From Niabella ginsenosidivorans (lineage in GTDB: Bacteria; Bacteroidota; Bacteroidia; Chitinophagales; Chitinophagaceae), in contig NZ_CP015772.1 of assembly GCF_001654455.1 (NCBI RefSeq), forward strand, positions 5,270,001-5,334,000: 64,000 bases of DNA, given 5' to 3'. The notes beneath the pieces are model-generated. The model was not told the DNA's origin and searched no databases. It worked only from the letters and a program-made list of their open reading frames with translations. The position numbers and the translations under genes were made by a program. Shown in pieces: positions 1 to 8,428 of this stretch. How positions within the stretch are numbered: the stretch's first letter is position 1; each line of letters opens with the position of its first letter.

Positions 1-793
1 AAAAGGCTTCTTTCTGCAAACCGATCAATACATAGCGGCCGCCGTGTGCCAGGTATTGAATGCCATTGTTGATCGCTCCAAGGTTACCAGTGGCATCGAT
101 AACCACGGTCGGAAAATCACCATTGGTGATGGCTTTTACCTGTTCAACGGCATCTTTATCGGTTCCGTTCACTACAGCATGTACCCCGAGGTGCTCTTTG
201 CAAAAACGCAGCCGGTCGGCATTAATATCCAGGGCAATTACCCGGGCGCCGGCAATACGCGCCAGTTCCATGGTGCCCAAACCAATGGGGCCGGCACCGG
301 TCACCAGTACATACTCGCCGGGTTGCACACCCGCCCTGCGCACTCCGTGGGCGCCGATCGCCAATGGTTCTACCAATGCCAGTTCATCAGCGTTGAGACC
401 CTGGCCATGCAGCAGGCTGCCGGCTGGCACAATGATCTCTTCCCGCATACCACCGTCTACATGCACACCAAATACTTGTATGCTCACACAACAATTGGGT
501 TTACCTGCCCGGCATGCAATGCAGGTACCACAACTGAAATAGGGTATGATGGTTACGCTTTCGCCCGCTTCAAAGCCTCCGGCTCCGCCGGTATCGGTCA
601 GCTCGCCGGATAGCTCATGCCCCAGGATACGGGGATAGCTGAAGAAAGGCTGGGTCCCCTCAAAAGCATGGAGGTCTGTACCGCAGATGCCTACCCGCTT
701 CAGGCGGATTCGGGCCATACCGATACCGGCTTCCGGAAGCGCATCTTCGCGGAAGGCAAAATGCCCAGGGGCTGTGCAAACAAGAGTTTTCAT
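1..793 (-). CDS. Zinc-dependent alcohol dehydrogenase, partial (C-terminus beyond window)
   Basis: Medium-chain NAD(P)-dependent dehydrogenase, probably oxidising a sugar acid or polyol in the cytosol. About 264 residues are visible, read from the ATG at 793. The N-terminal GroES-like domain shows the catalytic-zinc region (GICGTD, then GHE) and a structural-zinc cluster of four spaced cysteines beginning CGTC. A Rossmann fold follows with TGAGPIGLG. The C-terminal part lies off the left edge. It sits 143 bases downstream of an aldo/keto reductase on the same strand, so both may act in one sugar-oxidation pathway; a non-phosphorylating L-fucose-type route is possible but is inference. Plus-strand reading frames here are shadows of this gene. 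Family assignment is firm; the substrate is unknown. Confidence 0.88.
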   Translation of the reverse strand, partial: MKTLVCTAPGHFAFREDALPEAGIGMARIRLKRVGICGTDLHAFEGTQPFFSYPRILGHELSGELTDTGGAGGFEAGESVTIIPYFSCGTCIACRAGKPNCCVSIQVFGVHVDGGMREEIIVPAGSLLHGQGLNADELALVEPLAIGAHGVRRAGVQPGEYVLVTGAGPIGLGTMELARIAGARVIALDINADRLRFCKEHLGVHAVVNGTDKDAVEQVKAITNGDFPTVVIDATGNLGAINNGIQYLAHGGRYVLIGLQKEAF

Positions 794-804
794 AATGCGA
801 AATT

Positions 805-823
805 AATTGTTATTTTGACAATT
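805..823. promoter_or_regulatory. Short inverted repeat upstream of the alcohol dehydrogenase
   Basis: AATTGT and ACAATT are separated by 7 bases, 12 bases before the dehydrogenase ATG. It could be an operator, but 6-base arms in AT-rich sequence may arise by chance. Confidence 0.2.
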
Positions 824-936
824 GATAACTCTTTTATAGGCTGCTATGGCCCTTTAACGGGACAGGCATACTAATCTCCCAGGTCATTAAAGCCTGAACT
901 ATTGACTGTTATATTGTATACGCTTAAAAACACGGC

Positions 937-1956
937 TCACAGATACGGATAGTCTTCCGCGATCAGCTCTTCTTCTTTCAATCGATTCCAGAAATCAACG
1001 GGGATTTTAATATGCCCCATTTCCACATTCTTACGCATACGGGCGGGGTTGCTGCTGTTCAGGGCAATGCTTTCCACCCCCGGTACATGAAGCCCAAAGT
1101 AAATAGCTGCCGCCGCGGGTTCGATCTTAAACTCGCGGCAGATCTCATAATACCGGTCGCGCCAGTGGTAATAATGCGCATGCTCCGGATTGTTGCGGTT
1201 CAGCAGGATATAATTAAAATAATCACTGCCTGTCAGAAAGCCGCCGTGAAATACCGCGGAATTGATGATGGCAATACCCTGCCGGTACAAACTGTCCATA
1301 AAAGCGATCAGATCTTTGGGATGGTGGTATATGGTAAAGCTGTTGGCGATCATCACCCAGTCCAGCTTTATATCGGTTGCAATTTTCTCAATAGCCCTCC
1401 AGTCCTTTGCCCCTATGCCTATACCGGCTACTTCTCCCTTTTCTTTTAGTTCGGTAAGCGCCCCGTAGGCGCCCAGTATATCGTCGTACCGTTTCTGGTA
1501 ACCGGTTTCATCTTTGGCAGCAGCCAGGTATTCATCCGGATCATGCACAGAAACCAATTGTGGTATATAACCGCCCAATAATTCATTTCCCTGCCGGAAA
1601 CATTCCAGGATTCCTTCGTAGCTGATCTTTTGTTCGGCATCATTTTTCAGACCATGCCAGATCCCCTTTTCAAAAGTCGGTTCGGGCGTTGTAAGGGGTT
1701 TTTGTACCCAGGCAAGTTTATTGCTGATCAGAACTTCGTTTTTGGCAATGCCAAGGTCCTGCAGACATTTGCCCAATTCCTCCAGGGCCAGCCCGGCGCC
1801 GTATTTCCCCGCGGAGTCAAACAGGGGGGTATCCCCGGCCGGCGTGGCGGCAATATATTCTTTTACAATGGCAAGCTTTTCATTATATGGCAATTCCCGG
1901 TACAGGTTGCCCAAAAGGCTGGTGCCGGAACACACAACAGGTAACTTTATTTGCAT
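937..1956 (-). CDS. Aldo/keto reductase, probable aldose 1-dehydrogenase type
   Basis: 339-residue soluble TIM-barrel oxidoreductase using NAD(P). Visible family features are the Asp-plus-Tyr region (FDSAGKYGAG, residues about 47-56), a Lys in LISNKLAW and a His in VSVHDPDE, matching the order of the AKR catalytic tetrad. The overall sequence resembles the D-threo-aldose/L-fucose dehydrogenase branch, which oxidises C1 of an aldose. The next gene on the strand is a zinc dehydrogenase, consistent with stepwise sugar oxidation. A perfect -7-type box lies only 4 bases before the ATG, so the message may be nearly leaderless. The AKR family is sure; the L-fucose assignment is a guess. Confidence 0.85.
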   Translation of the reverse strand: MQIKLPVVCSGTSLLGNLYRELPYNEKLAIVKEYIAATPAGDTPLFDSAGKYGAGLALEELGKCLQDLGIAKNEVLISNKLAWVQKPLTTPEPTFEKGIWHGLKNDAEQKISYEGILECFRQGNELLGGYIPQLVSVHDPDEYLAAAKDETGYQKRYDDILGAYGALTELKEKGEVAGIGIGAKDWRAIEKIATDIKLDWVMIANSFTIYHHPKDLIAFMDSLYRQGIAIINSAVFHGGFLTGSDYFNYILLNRNNPEHAHYYHWRDRYYEICREFKIEPAAAAIYFGLHVPGVESIALNSSNPARMRKNVEMGHIKIPVDFWNRLKEEELIAEDYPYL

Positions 1957-1960
1957 AGGT

Positions 1961-1968
1961 CAAAATTA
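1961..1968 (-). promoter_or_regulatory. Possible -7 box (TAATTTTG) of the aldo/keto reductase
   Basis: On the minus strand this reads TAATTTTG, a full match to the Bacteroidota TAnnTTTG consensus. It lies 4 bases before the ATG at 1956. No clear TTTG -33 element is found at the usual 19-21 base spacing, so confidence is low. Confidence 0.3.
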
Positions 1969-2164
1969 TCTGAAATGACGAATAATAAACATTCAATATT
2001 TGCTGATTGCTACATTTTATTAACCGGTTTTAACGTGAAGGATCGCATATCGGGTTTATTGTTACTTTGGGCCGATGGGGTATAAAATGACAAAGGAGGA
2101 TAGACAGTCACGTCTGTAATTACCCGCTTCGGTTGTATTTTGATCCGGAAAGGTGTCGGCAATG

Positions 2165-2701
2165 CTATCCCCGGAATAAGTGGCCTGCTTCCCTTATCGC
2201 GTTTTTCAGCCGCTCATCTCCCACGCCTTTTATTTCTGCCCAGGGCGTTCCCTGGTCAATAAGCAGTGATCTGTACATATGGAACAACTGCTCCCTTGTT
2301 TCAAGATCGGGATACTCTCTTAACTCATCCTTTACCCATGGCAGGTCCGTATTGCAAAGCAGGTACAGGTCATATTTTCTTGATACAATCTCATTCAGGA
2401 TAAATGTGTGGCATTTTCCAAATACAAATTCGCACCATACCTTCATTACATACATATCCGTATCAATAAAAAGGCCGGGAAGCCCTTTCTCCTGGGCCAT
2501 ACGGATATATTGATCTTCCAGCGCAACCTGTCCCTTTGCAATGGTTAAAAGCTGTTCATAATTATAGTCCTTACCGTTTTTTAATAAATATTCCCTGGCA
2601 TATTCCGGGCACCATATTGTTTTATAATGTTCGGCCAGGGCCTCGCACAAACTGCTTTTACCGGTACTTTCCGGTCCCAGTATCACTATTTTTTTCAGCA
2701 T
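2165..2701 (-). CDS. AAA ATPase, NadR-like ribosylnicotinamide kinase domain
   Basis: 178-residue P-loop protein resembling the C-terminal kinase domain of NadR, which phosphorylates nicotinamide riboside to NMN in NAD salvage. The Walker A motif GPESTGKS lies near residues 8-15, followed by the family's EYAREY motif and an acidic IDTDMYVMKVW segment. The start at 2701 (MLKKIVILG) puts the P-loop strand at the N-terminus as usual; an upstream ATG at 2740 would add 13 unrelated residues. There is no adenylyltransferase or helix-turn-helix domain, so this is a stand-alone kinase. No PnuC transporter gene lies next to it. The family is well supported; the exact substrate is inferred. Confidence 0.82.
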   Translation of the reverse strand: MLKKIVILGPESTGKSSLCEALAEHYKTIWCPEYAREYLLKNGKDYNYEQLLTIAKGQVALEDQYIRMAQEKGLPGLFIDTDMYVMKVWCEFVFGKCHTFILNEIVSRKYDLYLLCNTDLPWVKDELREYPDLETREQLFHMYRSLLIDQGTPWAEIKGVGDERLKNAIREAGHLFRG

Positions 2702-2787
2702 TCCAATGTTTTCATTTTTGATCCGGTATTCCGGTAACAATAGAAAAATAGCAACGAATGTAACCCATAAATCGGTCCAACAATCAT

Positions 2788-3387
2788 TTACGGGTTGGTA
2801 TACCTGCGGATGGCCCTTAAATACCTGGGGCCGTTCTTTGTTCTGAAACGCGTAGGCACCTGCCTGAAGCGGCCGTTTTTATCAAAAGCCCATACAATAA
2901 AATGCAGATGCGGAAAATAGGTATACCCGGTATTTCCGCTGTAGGCGATCATCTGGCCCTTTTTAACCCTGTCGCCAACATGCACCAGTACTCCGTTCCT
3001 TTGTAAATGCCAGTAGCCGGCCTGAGTGCTGTCTGCGTGACGGATAATTATATAATTGGCATACGGCCGGTCTGCACTCTTTATGCCACCTCTGTTGCCA
3101 TTACTTTTGGTTTTTATTACTATTCCATCACGCGCAGCGCAAACGGCGCTGCCTATGGGCATTTTAAAGTCGAGCGCTGCACGGCGCTTATGGGTAAAAT
3201 GGGTAAAGTATCCCTGTACCAGTGTATGCATAACCCCTTTTGGATAGGGCAGATCATATATATAGGAAGTAGTATCAATTATTTTGCCCTTTTGCAGCAA
3301 ATGCGTTTCCTTACGCAGCGGGTTCTTCATATAAGCACAACTGCATAACAAAAGGATAACGGTATGTAAGATCAGCAGAAAACGCAT
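2788..3387 (-). CDS. M23 family metallopeptidase, lipoprotein
   Basis: 199-residue predicted peptidoglycan endopeptidase (LytM/peptidase M23). The N-terminus is a hydrophobic signal ending in cysteines (C15 and C17; LCSC fits a lipobox), so it is probably lipid-anchored. Zinc ligands visible are H66 and D73 in the first motif and the HxH pair H160/H162 (PHLHF); H127 is a further likely active-site residue. The active-site set is complete, so it is probably active rather than a degenerate regulator. It has no SH3 or coiled-coil region. The ATG lies directly after a strong terminator hairpin belonging to nfu (3388-3417), so its transcription or translation start may be affected by that structure. 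Confidence 0.85.
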   Translation of the reverse strand: MRFLLILHTVILLLCSCAYMKNPLRKETHLLQKGKIIDTTSYIYDLPYPKGVMHTLVQGYFTHFTHKRRAALDFKMPIGSAVCAARDGIVIKTKSNGNRGGIKSADRPYANYIIIRHADSTQAGYWHLQRNGVLVHVGDRVKKGQMIAYSGNTGYTYFPHLHFIVWAFDKNGRFRQVPTRFRTKNGPRYLRAIRRYTNP

Positions 3388-3417
3388 TAAAAAGCGTTAT
3401 CAGTATCTGATAACGCT
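3388..3417 (-). terminator. Rho-independent terminator after nfu, abutting the M23 start codon
   Basis: A perfect 11-bp inverted repeat (AGCGTTATCAG, 3393-3403 with 3407-3417) with a 3-base loop is followed on the minus strand by five T residues. It would end nfu transcripts, but the T run stops 2 bases before the ATG of the next gene. Confidence 0.75.
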
Positions 3418-3446
3418 CACAAATTTATTAATTCTGTTCCTGATAA

Positions 3447-4043
3447 TCACTCTGCTTCTGCTACCACTTCTTTTACTTCGGGAATCATCCGTTTCATCAT
3501 TCCTTCAATACCCGCTTTTAAGGTGATCATGGAAGAGGGGCAGCCGCTGCAGCTCCCCTGCATCATCAGGTTCACCACTCCATCATTATAGCTGCGGAAC
3601 TGGATCGCACCGCCATCCATTTCCACTGCGGGCTTCACATAATTTTCAAGCAGTTCCTTTATCCGCTTTACCACATCGTCGTCATCTGCCGCCACTTCAT
3701 TACTGCTTTCTTTTTTAACTGTTACGACTTCATCCTCATTGATCACTACCTTTCCTTCTTCCAGGTAATCTTTTAAGAACTGACGGATGGAAGGGGTTAC
3801 ATCCTGCCATTCTGCATCGCTTGTTTTTGTAAGGGTCACAAAATTACTGGCAATAAAAACGGCTTTTATAAAAGGGAAACCGAACAGTTCCGTTGCCAAT
3901 GGCGATGGCTTTGCAGATTCCACATCAGGAAAATCGATACTTTTACCGGGATACAATAATTTGTTGGCCACAAATTTCATTGTTTCCGGGTTGGGTGTCA
4001 TTTCTGTATAAATACTAATCACTGGATTTCCTGTTTTTATCAT
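3447..4043 (-). CDS. Nfu-type iron-sulfur cluster carrier
   Basis: 198-residue Fe-S scaffold or carrier protein. The N-terminal Nfu_N domain (about residues 8-95) begins with the typical TEMTPNPETMKF stretch. The C-terminal NifU-like domain (about 125-195) carries the cluster-binding CxxC at C165 and C168 (SCSGCPS). An acidic linker (around 115-123) joins the two. It delivers 4Fe-4S clusters to apo-proteins in the cytosol. The length is normal for two-domain Nfu proteins of Bacteroidota. It is transcribed alone and ends at the strong hairpin at 3388-3417. No other ISC or SUF genes are in the window. Confidence 0.93.
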   Translation of the reverse strand: MIKTGNPVISIYTEMTPNPETMKFVANKLLYPGKSIDFPDVESAKPSPLATELFGFPFIKAVFIASNFVTLTKTSDAEWQDVTPSIRQFLKDYLEEGKVVINEDEVVTVKKESSNEVAADDDDVVKRIKELLENYVKPAVEMDGGAIQFRSYNDGVVNLMMQGSCSGCPSSMITLKAGIEGMMKRMIPEVKEVVAEAE

Positions 4044-4139
4044 GATCTGTTACTATTAAATTACAAAATTAACAATAATTGACCGTATTGGTTGAAAAGA
4101 GACTGGAATATGTTTCTGCTGGCTGGTGCGGGAAATGCG

Positions 4140-4157
4140 TTTTACAGATCTGTAAAA
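4140..4157. promoter_or_regulatory. 18-bp perfect palindrome between nfu and the arsC-like gene
   Basis: TTTTACAGATCTGTAAAA is a perfect palindrome in the 270-base gap between two divergent genes. A smaller hairpin (CTGCA, 3-base loop, TGCAG) follows at 4182-4194. The position suits an operator for either gene; no regulator is identified. Confidence 0.4.
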
Positions 4158-4313
4158 AAGGAATCTGTACAGGAAAAATTCCTGCATCGTGCAGATTGGT
4201 TTGTAATTAATTGATTTAAAATTAATTAAGATCCCTGTTCGTCTTTTCTTTCATCCAGGAAAAAGGGAACAGGATAAATTGTTTTAAGATGAGCAGGTGT
4301 TAATTTAGCAGGC

Positions 4314-4679
4314 ATGAAAAAAATATATTATCTCGGAACCTGCGATACCTGCAGGAAAATAATGCAGGAAGCGGGCATCAGCTCCACTGCTGGTTTTGAA
4401 ATGCAGGACATTAAAACACAGCCTGTAACCAGCGCTCAACTGGAGGCAATGAAAAAACTGGCAGGATCTTATGAAGCATTGTTCAGCAGAAGGGCTCTTC
4501 TTTATAAGGAATTGGGTTTAAAAGACCAGCAGCTTAAAGAAGCAGACTATAAAAAATATATTCTGAAAGAGTATACTTTTTTAAAAAGACCGGTAGTGAT
4601 TATTAATGACAAAATTTTTATCGGCAGCGAAAAAAAAACAATAGCAGCCTTAAAGGAAATTACAGATGCCAGTAAATAA
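4314..4679 (+). CDS. ArsC/Spx family protein
   Basis: 121-residue thioredoxin-fold protein of the ArsC/Spx/YffB family. The N-terminal strand is followed by C10-x-x-C13 (TCDTCRK); C13 takes the place of the reactive ArsC cysteine. A conserved Arg-Pro (FLKRPVVI, near residue 92) precedes the last strand as in ArsC. Possible roles are arsenate reduction with glutathione or thioredoxin, or a Spx-like redox regulator. No arsenic-resistance genes are nearby, so an arsenate role is not supported by context. It is divergent from nfu and appears monocistronic. Confidence 0.8.
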   Translation: MKKIYYLGTCDTCRKIMQEAGISSTAGFEMQDIKTQPVTSAQLEAMKKLAGSYEALFSRRALLYKELGLKDQQLKEADYKKYILKEYTFLKRPVVIINDKIFIGSEKKTIAALKEITDASK

Positions 4680-4751
4680 AAAAAGGGGAGCAGATAAGAA
4701 TACCCACTCCGTATTATACATGAGAAATGTTTTGTTTGAAAGAGCCGTAGT

Positions 4752-5198
4752 TTAGATATCGCCTCTTTTAAATTTTTTGGACAGTGTTATGGTACCATCA
4801 CCGGCAACCGCTACATTGTATATATTTTTGCTGTCGCGCAAAACTACGTTATAGTTAATGCCATCTTTATTGGTAACTTCTGTCACACCATAGATCTCCC
4901 TGCCCTCATATTTTTTCTTAAGCTTATAAACAATGTTGGAAGGTAAATGGTTTTCGTTATAATAACGAATAGTACGGATTAACTTTCCGTTATTGTCAAA
5001 CATAGCACGGGAAGAAACGGAACCGGCACTAAAGCTGGCCTCGCTGTATTCAGCTGTAGTGCTCCATTGTACGTTCCGGGCATTGGTAAAAACCTCGTTA
5101 AAAGTTTTCAATATTTTTTCATTTACTGTTGGATTTACTGTAGTAGCCATAGCGTTTAATCCAAACAAAAGAGCGGCGGTAAGAATAAAGAGTTTCAT
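4752..5198 (-). CDS. Secreted PepSY-like (beta-lactamase-inhibitor-like) protein
   Basis: 148 residues. A signal peptide (about 1-19, MKLFILTAALLFGLNAMAT) is followed by a small mixed alpha/beta domain with two probable repeats (VQWSTTAEYSEASF and INYNVVLRDSKNIYN), like the PepSY/BLIP-like proteins common in Chitinophagaceae. It is expected to be periplasmic or exported; the function of such proteins is not established. It is transcribed alone from a recognisable promoter (5242-5274). Confidence 0.7.
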   Translation of the reverse strand: MKLFILTAALLFGLNAMATTVNPTVNEKILKTFNEVFTNARNVQWSTTAEYSEASFSAGSVSSRAMFDNNGKLIRTIRYYNENHLPSNIVYKLKKKYEGREIYGVTEVTNKDGINYNVVLRDSKNIYNVAVAGDGTITLSKKFKRGDI

Positions 5199-5241
5199 TT
5201 TTTAAAGTTTTTATTTTAATGACATTGTTGTTTTGTTGATT

Positions 5242-5274
5242 CAAAAATAGCATGGGTTTACAGCTTGTGCCAAG
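5242..5274 (-). promoter_or_regulatory. Promoter of the PepSY-like gene
   Basis: On the minus strand the -7 box is TATTTTTG (5249-5242), a full TAnnTTTG match, with CTTG (5274-5271) as a 3-of-4 -33 element 21 bases upstream. The predicted leader is about 40 bases. The 371-base gap 5199-5569 contains this and the plus-strand box at 5541; nothing else was recognised in it. Confidence 0.5.
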
Positions 5275-5540
5275 TGGTTTGTGGCGGGTAACCGGAGAAA
5301 ATGGGGCGAATGGCGGATTTCCCCGGGTAAAAAACAATACGCCCTGTACTATCTGTTCTTTTTTCAATATTTATTCCGGCCGGAATCATGAAACATGTTT
5401 GTATTTATAAGTCGCGGTATTTTATTTTTTGTTACAACTGTTCCGGAAAAAAACTGTTAATCCTTTCTTAATAAGAGAAATGTGGAACAAGGCCCCCGGT
5501 GTTCCACGTTTGTGCTTTATTTTCCAGTACCCGGAATCTG

Positions 5541-5548
5541 TACCTTTG
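5541..5548 (+). promoter_or_regulatory. -7 box (TACCTTTG) before the cystathionine gamma-synthase gene
   Basis: Full match to TAnnTTTG, ending 21 bases before the ATG at 5570. The nearest upstream TTTG (5509-5512) is 28 bases away, longer than usual. The box argues for the 5570 start over the in-frame upstream start at 5429. Confidence 0.45.
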
Positions 5549-5569
5549 TGCCGCTTTAAAAAGAAGATT

Positions 5570-6709
5570 ATGAAGTTGAATACAAAAATCATTCATGCAG
5601 GGGTAGCACCGGATCCGGGCACCGGCGCTATTATGACCCCCATTTTTCAAACCTCAACTTTTGTACAAACGGGCCCTAACCAGCATAAGGGATACGATTA
5701 TTCAAGAGCGGGTAATCCAACCCGGACGGCATTGGAGAAATCACTGGCGGCTTTGGAAAATGCACAGCATGGCCTGGCGTTCAGCAGTGGGGTAGCAGCA
5801 ACTGAAACAGTTATTAAGTTATTAAAACCGGGTGACGAAGTTATTGCCGCAAATGATATGTATGGCGGCACTTACCGCCTGTTTTCAAAAATATGGGAAG
5901 ATTATGGTATCCGTTTTATTTATACCAACACCAGCCATACTGAAAATGTTGCAAAGGCTGTGACGGATAAAACAAAGCTGATCTGGATCGAAACGCCCAC
6001 TAACCCTTTAATGAATATTACAGATATCGCTGCAGTTGCAGCAATAGCAAAAAAAGCGGGGGCTCTGCTTTGTGTAGACAATACTTTTGCTTCTCCTTAT
6101 CTGCAAAATCCTATTGACCAGGGAGCAGATATTGTAATGCATTCTGCCACCAAATACCTCGGTGGTCACAGCGATGTGGTGATGGGCGCCCTGATGTTTA
6201 ATGGCGATGCATTGCGGGAACGCCTGTTCTTTATACAAAAAAGCAGTGGCGCTGTGCCGGGGCCAATGGATTGTTTTCTGGTGCTAAGAGGTATTAAAAC
6301 ACTACATGTAAGAATGCAGCGTCATTGTGAAAACGGGGAAAAGATAGCCCGGTTCCTGGCAGCGCATGATAAAATAAAAAAAGTATACTGGTGCGGGTTT
6401 CAGGACAACCCGGGCTATGCGGTTGCCCAAAAGCAAATGCGCGGTTTTGGTGGTATGATGAGCTTTGAGTTGAAAGATGATTCCGTAGCAGCAGCAACAA
6501 AAGTGCTGACCTCTACAAAGGTGATTGCTTTGGCGGAAAGCCTGGGCGGTGTGGAGTCATTGATCAACCACCCGGCAACGATGACACATGCCTCTATTCC
6601 CCGCGAAGAACGTATTAAATATGGGCTGAGCGACTCTCTCATCCGCTTAAGCATCGGTATTGAAGATGCTGCGGATCTGATAGCCGACCTGGAACAGGCA
6701 TTGGCCTAA
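5570..6709 (+). CDS. Trans-sulfuration PLP enzyme (cystathionine gamma-synthase/lyase family)
   Basis: 379-residue pyridoxal-phosphate enzyme of the Cys/Met metabolism family. The PLP lysine is K195 in SATKYLGGHSD; D170 (CVDNTF) supports the pyridine nitrogen; YSRAGNPTR (44-52) is the family substrate/cofactor signature. It either makes cystathionine from an activated homoserine or cleaves cystathionine to cysteine; the sequence alone does not separate these. The start at 5570 (MKLNTKIIHAG) matches the family N-terminus. The 3' end overlaps the convergent MutS-like gene by 4 bases. No met or cys genes are adjacent. Confidence 0.9.
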   Translation: MKLNTKIIHAGVAPDPGTGAIMTPIFQTSTFVQTGPNQHKGYDYSRAGNPTRTALEKSLAALENAQHGLAFSSGVAATETVIKLLKPGDEVIAANDMYGGTYRLFSKIWEDYGIRFIYTNTSHTENVAKAVTDKTKLIWIETPTNPLMNITDIAAVAAIAKKAGALLCVDNTFASPYLQNPIDQGADIVMHSATKYLGGHSDVVMGALMFNGDALRERLFFIQKSSGAVPGPMDCFLVLRGIKTLHVRMQRHCENGEKIARFLAAHDKIKKVYWCGFQDNPGYAVAQKQMRGFGGMMSFELKDDSVAAATKVLTSTKVIALAESLGGVESLINHPATMTHASIPREERIKYGLSDSLIRLSIGIEDAADLIADLEQALA

Positions 6710-8304
6710 GGCTCTCCTTTAGAAAAATGTTTTGCATACTCCATCGCCTGTTCAATAACAGGCGACGGATATTTTTCCAGTGCTGCCAGCTTTATTGCAT
6801 TGCGCGAATGCACTGCCCCTTCCCTGATCCTGTAATCAAATATCAGCCTGTTGCCCTGTATCTGTTCTGAAAAATGATACATTTTATAAATCCCTTTCAG
6901 GTAAGCTACCAGCTCAAGATCATGAGAGGATGCTATTACAAGATTTGTTTCGTTATTCAGATACCGGAGTACAGACAGGGACAAAGCCAGCCGTTCCACC
7001 GTATTGGTGCCTTTGTAAATTTCATCAATCAGGAACAGGTGGTTCAATGGCGTTTCCTGCTGCAGTATCATTTCCTGGATCACCTCCATTTCTTTATAAA
7101 AATAGCTTTCATGCTCAAAAAGGTTATCGGCTATTTTAATAGCGGAATACTGTTTGAATACAGGAGTAACAAATCTTTTGGCAAAGCAGATATAAATGGT
7201 TTGTGCTAAAACAGAATTGATCAAAACCGTTCTCAGAAAAGTAGATTTACCAGACATGTTGGAACCCGTAATAAAAATATTTTCCCCTTCTGTGTGAAAC
7301 GAACATGGTACAGGATCTTCAATCAACGGGTGATAAGCCCCGCTAAACAGCAGCTCTTTTTTATGGTCAACAAATTCCGGTATACAGGTTGTATAACGGG
7401 TATCGTTGAGAAGAGATGCACAGCTTATTGCCACATCAATCGCTCCTATAAATTTATAAATCACTTCAAAGGCTTCCTGGTTGTGCATGGCCATTCTATA
7501 ACTTTTATTCAATGCCAGCGGCTCAATCAAAAAGAAGCCTTTGACCAGTTCAAACAACAACAGTAATACCATTGAAAGGTCGTCCGATGCCGTGGGAGCG
7601 CCTAAGAACCGGTAAAATCCGCGAATAGCCTTTACGCTGTCAATGCTGTTTTTTATTTCAGCTCTGTTCCTGAGAGGCAACTCCGTTTCCAGCAGTTGCC
7701 GGGCGCAACCAATGGTGGCAAATGCCTCAGACACGGTTTGTATACGCCCCTGGCTCCGGTTCCGGTGTATAAAATGGACAAGCATATTTATAAAAAACAG
7801 GAAAATCAGAACGGGGAAAAGGGCCGGAAGAAAAAAAGTAAGAACCGTTAGCGTAACTGCTGCAAGGGACAGGGTCTTATAAACCGGGCGTTCTTTCTCC
7901 GGTATACGTCCGGGATCAAACAGATCAACAATAAAACAGGTGCCGTTTTGTTCCAGCTGATACAGCTGATATTGAACTGCTTCTCTTGAACGTTGGTCTT
8001 AAGAAAAGTATCCGGTAAGAACATGGGCTTCTTTTAAGGCATCAACAGTATTGGTAGGGTGTATCATTTTATGAAACAGGTATTGCTGCCCCATACCGGT
8101 TATCGTCCGGTCTGTACAGGCAAACAAATCTTCAATATCAATATCAGAAAGGGTCTGGCTGGTAAGCCGGTGAAAACAGGTATCGTTGTTAATGGCTGCA
8201 TAACGACTGATGCGATCAAAGTTCCGTCGTTTTTCTATCGGCCCCCCCCAGGAAGCTTTTATTTTATCGGTAATTTTCCTGCGCCTGCCTGTAAATAGAC
8301 CCAT
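6706..8304 (-). pseudogene. MutS-like ATPase interrupted by an in-frame stop
   Basis: The frame from the ATG at 8304 to the stop at 6706 (533 codons) is continuous except for TAA at 7999-8001 (codon 102). Upstream, residues 1-101 form the N-terminal part (GRRRNF-like motif, then DIDIEDLF). Downstream in the same frame follow DQRSREAVQYQLYQLEQNG, two hydrophobic segments (about residues 140-170), and a complete MutS-type ATPase with Walker A GSNMSGKST and Walker B FLIDEIYKGTN. This architecture matches the membrane-associated MutS-related proteins of Bacteroidota, not MutS1. One base change (for example GAA to TAA) explains the break. It may be a true pseudogene, a sequencing error, or two separately translated pieces; the second piece lacks an obvious start before 7785. 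Confidence 0.85.
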
Positions 8305-8428
8305 AATTGCAATTTAAACCACAATAAATAGATAAATGAATGAATTTTTCATTTTCATTTTTAAAAAATAAAAATCTATGGGTTAAACCAGCTATATTGC
8401 GCCTGATTGGCCAATTAAAGATCGTTTT

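Noticed and set aside
44-874. Plus-strand reading frames of up to 189 codons
   Set aside because: They mirror a clear zinc alcohol dehydrogenase on the minus strand and show no family features.
4314-4679. Arsenic resistance operon
   Set aside because: Only an ArsC/Spx-like protein is present, without ArsR, ArsB/Acr3 or other ars genes.
5429-5569. Longer N-terminus for the cystathionine gamma-synthase gene
   Set aside because: The extension is unlike the family and contains a -7 promoter box at 5541-5548; the start at 5570 fits the family.
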